A program made the translations under genes and the position numbers. Shown one piece after another: positions 1-9,457 of a stretch of 64,000 nucleotides of DNA. How positions within the stretch are numbered: position 1 is the first letter of the stretch; every line of letters begins with the position of its first letter. The notes beneath the pieces were generated by a model. That model ran no database searches. It was given only the letters and a program-made list of their open reading frames with translations, and had not been told where the DNA came from. Source of the stretch: Batrachochytrium dendrobatidis JAM81 (lineage: Eukaryota; Chytridiomycota; Chytridiomycetes; Rhizophydiales); assembly GCF_000203795.2 (NCBI RefSeq), contig NW_006281110.1, forward strand, positions 669,666 through 733,665, given 5' to 3'.

Positions 1-618
1 CTGTAGATATGATACATATCCAGAAATCAATGTGCCATAACCTTTATTGTAACCCAAACCAGGATAAGATTTGAATGAGTCAAAACAGAATTAAACAAGC
101 AAAACATTCAAGATTACCTCTACTGTTGCCAGCAGACATGCGAGCAATTTGGTCTAGCCAACGATTTTCGTTGATGCCATCTTTCAATGCCTAGAAACGA
201 ATCAAGATTAAACAAGGATGAGCATGCAGACAAATTAAACTTGATTATTAATACAGATTCATGAAGACTACAAGTCGACAACAGTCGACTTGTAATCCTT
301 TATCCAGTGTACTCAAGGGTTCCAGGACAACATATACAGTTGATAATATACCATTGGATGACCCTGACGAATAACCTTGTGTATAGTAATAAGACACTTG
401 AAAATAACTATCTCATCAGCCATCAGAGGATATGTCTTGACAGCAGTCCAGAAACTACCCGAACCTTTGACATCCCAAGTGTAGAGGATGCAAGCACGGA
501 CATGTTTTTGCTTGGGAGCAGACTCATCAATAGAAAGAGCCTTTTTAATAGCTACAGCCAGCTCTTCTTCTGCCTTTGGGTTGGCAGTATAATAACTAGA
601 GCGACCCGACCCACTCAT
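1..618 (-). CDS. SLA2: Sla2/HIP1R-type endocytic adaptor, ANTH domain (5' part only)
   Basis: Clathrin/actin adaptor that binds phosphoinositides through an N-terminal ANTH domain at endocytic sites. Exon 1 is 352-618, starting at the ATG at 616-618; an in-frame TTG at 627 is a less likely start. Exon 2 is 118-190. The splice is in phase and gives a continuous ANTH sequence: AVAIKKALS, then KHVRACILYTWD, FWTAVKTYPL, FKCLITIHKVIRQGHP, then ALKDGINENRWLDQIARM. The last intron in view ends with its AG at positions 2-1, so the next exon starts just outside the window. Only about 113 residues of a protein usually near 1,000 residues long are visible. The ANTH identity is secure. SLA2 is preferred over YAP1801/AP180 because of the GHP-ALK-W pattern typical of Sla2/HIP1. 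Confidence 0.85.
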
Positions 619-1362
619 CTCTGTCAACTAGTTGATTGAAATCAAAGGAAGTTGGCAAGATCGACCTGACAACTGCTTCAACCCATTTCCATGCTGAGTT
701 TAGACCATGATTCAATACACTCGATTCTTATCAATCCATCACAGCTTTAATGCTAGCTTTAATGCTAGTTTTAATGACTTTAATGATGGTGTCGTATCGA
801 TCCTCTCAAACATTAGACGCGATGCACTCATTCATGATCAAGATGGTGAGCATCAACTGCAGCCAATCCAAAGCAGAATCTAATTACAAAACTGATTCAA
901 GTCTTGTAGAATATATCGATAGTATTCAACTTGTGTTACAAGATTAGACTTTTTACTGTTCTCATGGTCAACTAAACTCGTCTTTTTTTTTCATCATAAT
1001 CCATACTTGTTTAATTACCAATATTAATCTAAGCAATTGGTCGTGATCCAACACTTGAATCGCATCTGCTCTACAACTTGCCAAGTCTACCAAAACTTGA
1101 AATAAAAGCAACTCGAGTGTGAATTCAAGATTGTCCTGACCGGCTTTAACCAATACCATTCATTCGTTGGGTTATCACAACCTTGTTTGCTAACCCTGTT
1201 TATTCGCATTCAACTTATTTTATCATATCCAAAAAGTACTCCCTGATAGTAACTCTTCCTATTCGATTCCCAGTTTCCTTTAAAACATTATATTTAGTAT
1301 TCTCTACTAAATACATCTGACCTTGAATTCAACTCAACTACTGACTGTCGTCCGTTTACCCA
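619..1362. promoter_or_regulatory. divergent intergenic region between SLA2 and the Pellino-like gene
   Basis: The region of 744 bp separates two divergent start codons and must hold both promoters. The only visible structure is a short imperfect tandem run of a TTTAATGCTAG-like unit at about 746-788. Small open frames here have no recognisable content. Confidence 0.4.
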
Positions 1363-4300
1363 ATGAGCACTGCACTTCCATTCTCTTTTAAAAACGAAGA
1401 TGCGGCTGAATACCAAGGGTTAATGCGTCCGTCTTCTCCCGTTCTTAACCAACCCAATGCATCTCAAATCGCTTTGACAACTGCTTATATAAACCACAAA
1501 AAGCCATATCCAGATTCTACCATACAATCTGTGACTATGATGGCAAATCATATTTCTAATCTCCGCCCATCACAACACGTCCTCACTCAAGATACACTGC
1601 AGTGGTCCACTCAGTCCAACCACCCCGCCATGGTTTCTCATGCTACATCTCCAAAAACTGCCGACTCGGTTCAGCCATGTCTCGATACAATAGACTCTAG
1701 CAGCTTTCGTGTACTGTGTGCTAATACACCTACCAAGTCCTTGAATTCAGCATTGAATCCAACCGACTTCATACCTACTTTGAATCAACACCTTGAACTC
1801 GAGCAATGCACGCGAGAACTAAACCAAGATAGTCTGAAAGTCATGGGTTGTAACACCTTTGTTGACTCTCAATCTACGTTGATGTTTCCTTGTTCCATCT
1901 CAAGGTAACCTTTTATGCATGCACAAGTATCGTCAGACATGCTACACATTTGACCAAAAGGCTAATTTAACCTTTTGATGATGTGTCGTTGCAAATTCTT
2001 ATGCACTCATGTTTTAATGCATCAGGTGGAAAAATCATCCGGCCCTGGGATTGAATTCAACTACAATAATGGACCAAGAATCGCAATCCAAATATCCTTC
2101 CGAATCACTCATGTCATTGTCAAAACCAACAGCTACTGTAATAGACAATTGTAACTCGGCATTTACAATATCTATTGACGATGGTAGTGACGAAATCCTG
2201 CAAGCTAAACCAGGAACCTTACCTTTAAAATCTAATTGGCATTTAGGGTGTGTGGTGCCAAATTCAAGTGTGGTTACAGACCAATACCCACTCACACCAA
2301 CTTCGATTGAACTGGAATCATCACAAATTCCAGTTCCAAGTGACGCAGATGCACTTTCTTCTGAACAGGGCCAGTCTGCACTGATCCAGTCGGCACAAGA
2401 AACTTTAGAACCCAACACAACGCAACCGCTATTGTGGCGATCATCAACCCTGACACCATCTGCTAGGGTAAAGAGTGAATCAAAAAAAAATCGCAAGTTT
2501 TGGACACGCTGTCGCAATACTAATCCTACTCATTCCAACCATCTTGTCACTTTGCAGCCAGCATTCCTGTCTTCAAAAAACTTGGTTTCTTATGGAATGT
2601 TGATTGTGCTGGGTCCAACACGTAATATAACCTCCAGTGACACAGCACCGCCTCAATCAGTAGTGACTCTTTCACCCAGAGATATACCCAATGGTATCAT
2701 GATAGATTACACACTTCAACAAACCCAGGCGCATACACAGCGCCGACATAGTACAACTACTGTGGAAAGCTCACATAAATTAGATTCACAACTGACTGAA
2801 AAAATAGGCAAGGCTGTTCGAGGCGCTGTAGATTTACTGTGTCGTCGTACAACTGTAACCTCACCTCCTGTCCGACCAGAATCAGATGAATCCACTCAAC
2901 TCAAGTTTGTGGATGCATTCAAACCAGTCGGGACTGTCTCGTTTGTTGGAAGTATAGATGTAAAGTACGATTGCTTTCCATCCACAACAACTGATATGTA
3001 CCAATTTGGGTTAGACATGAATCAGTCTGGAGCCGACTTTGTTGTATGTGCTTCTCAGTTTTCACCAACAGGAACTACTAAACATACCGATAAAAAAAAG
3101 ACGGCTGCTTTGAATTTACGAGGAATACCGGCTGTACGCAAGGGATCAAGAAGTCGCACAAGTCGTCAAAGTGGGATGGTATCTTTGAGTACAAAACCAA
3201 GTATGGATAAAGTTGAAAAAGATAAAGAAGGGTTTCCCATGCGTATCGTGTGTTCAAGACAGGATCTTGCGGATGCTAGACTATACGCAGGCATGTTTGA
3301 TTCAACCCGATCGATTGTCTGTACTGATACAGCATTGATGTGGAGCGTTGCTTCACATACAACACAAACATCTCATTATGCATGCAAGCAGGAGGGTTCT
3401 GATTCCATTTATGATGCATTTCCAACTGGTTCAAGTGTGCTTCTCTGGCGTCCAATTCGATCCAAAGAAGGGATAATTATTGGTGGCAAATGGATGGAAA
3501 TATCCATCATGGGGAATGCATTTCAATTACGTTCCGATTCAAAAGTGCGTGGAGCACCCATGACTGTATCTGATTTCCCCGATATAAAAGATGCCACTAC
3601 ACAGCTCAACCAGCTAATTGACGGATGCATCATTTATTGCGAATCGACATCATTTCTTTGGCGAAGTCCTCACACCACCACTCATGGATATACAAAAAAA
3701 GTGGATTTTACCGCTCTCACCACAAACGACATGCTCGACCAAGTCAAACAGTTTTCCAATGGGTTAGTATGTCCCATCACATTGGATTCCATTCCTACCT
3801 CACATATTGCTGTTCCAATCCGCGAACCATCTGTTATGCGGTACAATATATGGTGGTTGATACGTCGTATGCGATGGCTAGATCTTCTTCGCTGTCGCAA
3901 CTTTAAGCGACAATCTATGATGGATATAAGAGCTCGATCCACCCACTTGAACGAATCTTCGTTAGTGCTGGAAGGACAACCTTTTACGGCTGCGAAATGG
4001 GATGATGTCACTGACACATACATGAATCGGCCATGGTGTTTTTCTCAATGTGGTCATGTTTTTTCTTTATATGATCATACCATGATGCAGCCCAACTATA
4101 CTTCTGCATGCTCAGTTTGCAGAAGTGAGGGTGGCTTTATGCCACTAACGCTTGGATTGATTCCAGGTATTGTTATGGGAAACATCACACATGCCATCTC
4201 ACCCTGTGGGCACATGCTCGATACCGAAATGGCATCACTGTGTACAGGACGAGCAGGTGTAAGATTTCCTTTCAAAGGAGACTCTATTCCACTTCATGAT

Positions 4301-4504
4301 CGCTACACGAACGTGACTGTATTGGAAAGGGAAAATTGGATCGAGTCTGTCATGGACAATGTTGAAGGACTTTCTGAATCCATATATACACTATTGTCAG
4401 ATCCAGCCCAACACACTTCCAATTGGACCCATCGTTGTCCCTTTTGCTTCTCGCACATCTCATCAGTATGTAAGCTTTATTTCCAAAACGACCCATGGGA
4501 GTAA
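1363..4504 (+). CDS. Pellino-like E3 ubiquitin ligase (FHA-like domain plus C-terminal RING-like region)
   Basis: Two exons, 1363-1904 and 2026-4504, joined in phase across a 121-bp intron (AG|GTAACC to CATCAG), encode about 1,006 residues. The C-terminal 520 residues follow the animal Pellino layout. An FHA-like part is seen with SFVGSIDV near residue 485, DMYQFGLDM near 505, RIVCSR near 586 and WMEISIMG near 675. The RING-like part follows: CPITLDS near 762, CGHVFSLYD near 855, CSVCRSEGGFMPL near 876, HAISPCGHML near 905 and CPFCF near 984. Animal Pellinos are about 420 residues long and ubiquitinate IRAK kinases in Toll/IL-1 signalling. Here a Ser/Thr-rich extension of about 480 residues precedes the core. 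Function as a phospho-dependent ubiquitin ligase is inferred from the family; the substrate is unknown. The start is the first ATG of an open frame. Confidence 0.85.
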
Positions 4505-4960
4505 TGCTGGGTCCCCTTGCAAATGATAACATGCTTACCAGTCGATTGGATCAACACTTTCCAAAATCATCTATTTTGGAGAATTGCCATGGTTTAACCA
4601 TCGCCCCTTGTCATGCTGAATTGATCGTCTTATTCCAATAAACATTGATGAATATATCATGTCTAATACTGTGATGGGTTTATCTGACATGACAATCCAC
4701 TCTAACCCCAATTTAAAATGAACAACACACGTTTATCACACCTATTCTACTATATCGAGTAATCAACCCAACTAAAACAGCGCAACTTGATATGCATAAA
4801 AAGTAATTTAAAAAATAATATATTTTAAAAAGGATCTAACTAAGGGTTTGATTAAATAAATGGAAAGGGTTGCGAAAAGATGTGTACAAATAAGCATAAA
4901 ATGATGCATTTTACGTGAATACGGCTTTCAAATCAACCTTGTAATAGCAATATGTAGAGG
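4505..4960. other. convergent intergenic region
   Basis: It lies between the 3' ends of the Pellino-like gene and the Cys-rich secreted gene. AT-rich runs with AATAAA-like signals are present on both strands (for example 4638-4643 and around 4850). I see no gene in it. Confidence 0.4.
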
Positions 4961-5502
4961 TTAGAGTCCTTGAGGATAACCAGCGAGTCCTTCAGTAGGG
5001 ATAGCTTCAAAATCCATAGCAAATGGCATTGTTCCGATTGTAGTGGTCATGGCACACGACCAAAGAGTACTTGTTTGAGTAGTAGTGACTGTCATGACGG
5101 GTGCTGAACACGACGTGGTTGAAGAAGATGCTGGGGTAGAAGCTGTGGGAGAAGGTTCAAGACACTGAGGTCTCATTTCTGCATTACATTGGAAATGAGA
5201 GTTGCATTGGGTCCGACAAATCATATCGTATGAGCATTGGAAAGCACGGCATTGTGGAGTGTCATTGGCCTGGCAGTTCACTTCAGTTTGAATCCAATTG
5301 GCTTGGCAAAGTGCAAGACAATTTGTGCATGCTAAACATTTAATTCATGGTCAATGATCATTTTTGTGTGGCGTTGTGACGACATTATCATTTTTTAGTA
5401 AATTATTAACTCACCTACGGGATCAGCTTGAGCAAGAGCGGGAGAAACGAGTGCCCATAATAGCATCATTGTAGGAAAAATCTTGGTAGCAGAAGAAAAC
5501 AT
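4961..5502 (-). CDS. small secreted Cys-rich protein with Ser/Thr-rich tail
   Basis: Exon 1 is 5415-5502 and exon 2 is 4961-5331, in phase across an 83-bp GTGAGT/TAG intron; the product is 152 residues. Exon 1 encodes a classical signal peptide (MFSSATKIFPTMMLLWALV, then SPALAQA). The mature part opens with a block of about 60 residues holding ten cysteines (motifs such as ACTNCLALC, CQANDTPQC, FQCSYDMIC). A Ser/Thr/Pro-rich, probably O-glycosylated stretch follows, with two more cysteines and a short hydrophilic C terminus. There is no GPI signal. I do not recognise the family. The splice model is needed because the exon 2 frame alone has no secretion signal. It is probably an extracellular or wall-associated protein. 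Confidence 0.72.
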
Positions 5503-6920
5503 GTTATGAAAATATGGAGAGTGTATGTGTATAGGTGTATATCTAAAATCTAGTTCCGAATAAAGGTTCTAGATGTAAAGCTTCAATCTGGTAAATTCGA
5601 GGCAGGAAGATCTGATTCAATACTCGAGTCAATAGTATGGAAATAAAATGGATTGAGCAAGGTGATGCTAGATTAATAAAATATGCAATAAGGCAGTATA
5701 GCTCGAGGTGTAGGATGACGAGTACTTCATGTGGAGAAACATGAGGCTATTTATGAGAAATTATAACTAGTTTTTGATTGGACCCAGATGTTATCCATTC
5801 TCCGCACAGATAAACATCATCAACTAGCTTATGAGTCGTACTGGAATATCCAACATGGCTTGTGTATTTTCTTTGCCATTCGATGCAATATGTGGCCATG
5901 CCAACAAGATGGGATATTTAATAAAATTTAATCATGCTTGATTGAGAAGCGGAGCTTAATGAAGCGCAAATTTACATCAGCAACACATGTTGCACTGCAG
6001 TGACGATAATTGGTAATCTAGATGGATTTGGCATTGAGAAAAAACGCACCCAAGTCTAGTCTATGAAGTGGTATTAAATATATTTTATCATTTTGAATGG
6101 GTTTGATTATGTCAAGGTTAGACTATAATGAAACAGCCGTGTTGGATGGGTCAAGATGTGTGTTGATTTGACCCATGAATCACTTGAACCATTGGAATCC
6201 ATTTTAGGGTTTTAAAATATGAATGGTTTGTTGTTTATACAGATTGTTTGATGGAATAACAGACCGTTACCCATTACACTAGGTTTTTCAAACACTAGTG
6301 CTTGATTATTTGAGCATTTATTACGTGTGCAAACTTGAAGCAGCAGTGCAAACTTCCGCCAGATTACGTCTTCGAGGGAAGCTCGATAGAGTCCATCCAT
6401 AATGAAGCCAAATTGAGGAGTGTTCTTTCCAAATCCATGATATCATGCGGCATGACTCTGAATGCACATCACTTATCTAGATGAATCTGCGGCAAAGTAT
6501 CAATTTGATATGTCTAAAAGGTGGTGAACAGATGCAAGATGGCGAGGAATATATCAGATTTTATTCAACTGAATGCTTTTAAAAAGTACCAGCGGTTTTA
6601 GAACAAATGGATAACGACCGCAGAAAGTAGGTCATTTTGGTTTGGAACTTGGCCTGTCGAGTCAAGATTGAGCCGAATAAAGTTGGATTTGACAAGTGTC
6701 ATTGAATGTGTTTTATGAGAGGGATCGAGTAGTATAAAGTGGAAATCATGCTCAAAAACAATACGATTCACGAGTGTTCTTACAGGAATCAGCAAGCACA
6801 TTAACCATTCCATTCAATGCATCTTGCACATAGACAATCCATATCATTCGGCTTTCAACTGCTTCAATTTTTTTACATTGAATTTTTGGCACTCAACCAT
6901 ATCGCTGTCAACCGTTCATC
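5503..6920. promoter_or_regulatory. long divergent intergenic region upstream of the Cys-rich gene and TMA46
   Basis: The region is 1.4 kb of AT-rich DNA between divergent genes. I see no convincing coding frame, RNA gene or strong repeat. The promoters of both neighbours must lie here. Confidence 0.35.
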
Positions 6921-8995
6921 ATGCCACCTAAAGCGCAGAGAGAGAAAAAGGACAAGGCCATCGAGGACAAGACATTCGGTCTTAAAAACAAGAATAAGTC
7001 GGCCAAAGTCAGTCGATATGTGCAAGAAGTAACTAAACAGGTAACATTTATTCTTGCATGGATTTCAAAACAATCGATTTTTACTACTCTGTAAACCAGA
7101 GTCGGTTAGAGTTTGAACCAGTTGAATTTAATAGTTTGATGATGTATCCATGCATGGACTGATGAATTGATGATGAATTGTAGGTTCAACAATCTGGTAA
7201 TAAAAAAGAACGAGTGAGTTTACTGTCATTGATTCTTCATACTGAATGCTAGTATGTCTTTATAAGCAAATGCTATTTCTTTTGCAGTATTGCTCAAGAG
7301 GGATTGTGATGCAATCGGTGTTGGATTGTGCCATCAATCAGCTTGGACACTGCTGAACCAGTGTGATGAAAACTATGCTCCACTCTTTGGATTGCACGTT
7401 TAGCTCAAATTCATATCAATTATATTGTAACTGTTTTAAGGATCTAGCTGAACAGCGCAAGAAGGAGCAAGATGACAAGAAGAAGGCAGAAGAGCAGAGA
7501 AAGGCTGAGCTTGCCGAGCTTTTTAAGCCTATTATAACCCAGCAAAAAGTTCCGTTTGGTAAGATGATCTGATGATCAAGGTTGAATATATTGGCAGAAT
7601 TTAATTGTGTTGATTAGGTGTGGATCCCAAGACAGTCCTGTGTGCATATTTTAAAGCAGGCCAATGCCAAAAGGGCACACGATGCAAGTTTTCTCATGAT
7701 CTAAATGTCGAACGTCGATCAGTAAAGTTGGATGTGTATACTGACACTCGTGCCAAAGAAGGTGTGTTGATGTTACAGCTGTATTCATATAAAATGGAGG
7801 ATTATTTTGCAGTGTTTTGGAAGACAGGGTGTATATACTCGTTGCACTTTTCTGCTACAAGTTGATGTGCTCAATCCTTTGTTGTATTACACAACTATTA
7901 TTTTGAACTGGGATTGTTTTTTGGCATATCGATACGTTGCACAATAACCCGAATCATTCATTACAGTTTTGGTGTTGTCAAACTGTTGTATTCTAAATGA
8001 TTAGATACGCTTGCGTTTTAGTTCAAGAGAACATTTCAGGAATGCAACTCTACATGCCAATCAGCCAATGTTTGGAGATTGAACAAGTGTGAATGCTATT
8101 TTTATTGTTTCATTTTATATGAATAGGGTTGATTTATCAGTCAATTGTAAATGATTTGTTTTTCTGGTGATGTTGCTGACAATGTAGTTTGATATTTAAA
8201 CAGAGGACGGGATGGAAGGCTGGGACCAGGAGAAACTGGAAGATGCTGTTCGTCAGAAAAATACAGGAGACAACAAAAACAAGCCCACAGATATTGTGTG
8301 CAAGTATTTTATTGATGCTATTGAATCTCGTAAATACGGCTGGTTTTGGGAGTGGTAAAGTTGAATTTCTAGTTTTTCAGATGTTGGTAATGTTGTATTT
8401 GAAGGGGTCAGATGACTTATTGGAATGTTATGACTGTTGTGAATGTTAGTCCGAATGGAACCAAGTGCAAGTATCGACATGCCCTGCCACCTGGATTTGT
8501 GCTCAAGAAAAAGGAGACGGAGGAAGAGCGCCGAGAGCGCGAAGAGAACGAAAAGGAGAATCAAATCACGATTGAAGATTTCTTGGAGACAGAGGTAATG
8601 AATATTTGAAAGTATCAGATAAATGACTGTACTGACTGCCGTGGAATGAACATTAGAGACACAACTTGGGAACAGGATTGATTCCAGTGACGGCAGAGTC
8701 ATTTGCCAAATGGAAAATGGAGCGCAAAGAAAAGGAGAAGCGCGAGCGTGAAGAACAGCTTCAAAGTAAAATGGAAGAGTTTAAAAAGATGAAGGCCGGC
8801 ATGAAGACGGGCATGTCGTTCTCTGGTAAAGAACTGTTTGACTTTAATCCAGAGTTACGAGGGGATGATGATGACGATGCAGATGCAGTGGATGACTACA
8901 CAGGGTATTATAACCAATCAAACGAAGAAGAAGCGTCGGAAGTTGTAGTGGAAGAGAATCTATTTGAAGATGTTGCAGGACTAGAAGATGAATAA
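6921..8995 (+). CDS. TMA46: Tma46/ZC3H15 (DFRP1) CCCH zinc-finger translation factor
   Basis: Seven exons in phase: 6921-7040, 7184-7213, 7441-7558, 7618-7761, 8204-8354, 8450-8594 and 8657-8995, giving 348 residues. The family binds and stabilises the Rbg1/DRG1 GTPase on ribosomes. The order of motifs matches it: [10 protein letters not shown] and [12 protein letters not shown] at the N terminus, a basic coiled segment, [14 protein letters not shown], then two CCCH fingers ([17 protein letters not shown], and IVCKYF..YGWFWEC..TKCKYRH), [11 protein letters not shown], and an acidic C-terminal tail. The second finger is split between exons 5 and 6. The exon 2 to exon 3 junction ([12 protein letters not shown]) is the least certain; a further small exon in the 227-bp intron is possible. 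It lies tail-to-head before the methionine synthase reductase gene. Confidence 0.92.
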
Positions 8996-9457
8996 ATTGT
9001 TAGTACTAGGTTTGTGTTACCTGAATGACGATGGGGCGTGATGGTCATGTGAAGAGTAAGCGATATGATTGGCTGCAGATTCCGAATCAGCCGAATTAAA
9101 ATGCAAGTCAGATTTGATATCAATATTTGATGAAGTTTTAGTAAGTTTTGAATACAAGACATTACTATTCAAGACACAATCAAGTCAAGTCAATATCTTG
9201 TATTTCAACTATCGATTGTCAAAACTATCTTTTCGGAACAGCGTTTAGCAATGAGTGGACGCGTTGTTCCGATCCGAAGTTTTTTAGAATTTAAAAAGTT
9301 ATAAACGACTATTTCTACTATTCAACAAGTGGTTTAATTGTTAAAGTAAGTCGAATGTAATAGTCTAGTTTTATTAATTCAATGAATTGATTATATTGTA
9401 TTAATGCGATTGAGTTTATTTTAGCTGACATTGCATTTGAAATTCATTCACATTCCA
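8996..9457. promoter_or_regulatory. intergenic region between TMA46 and the methionine synthase reductase gene
   Basis: This stretch of 462 bp must hold the TMA46 3' end and the promoter of the next gene. No open frame of interest is seen. A T-rich segment at about 9290-9425 precedes the start codon. Confidence 0.35.

Noticed and set aside
968..1159. 63-codon minus-strand frame in the SLA2/Pellino promoter region
   Set aside because: Short, without motif or splice partner, and inside a divergent promoter.
2035..2517. 160-codon minus-strand frame
   Set aside because: Antisense to the Pellino-like exon 2, which has the clear homology.
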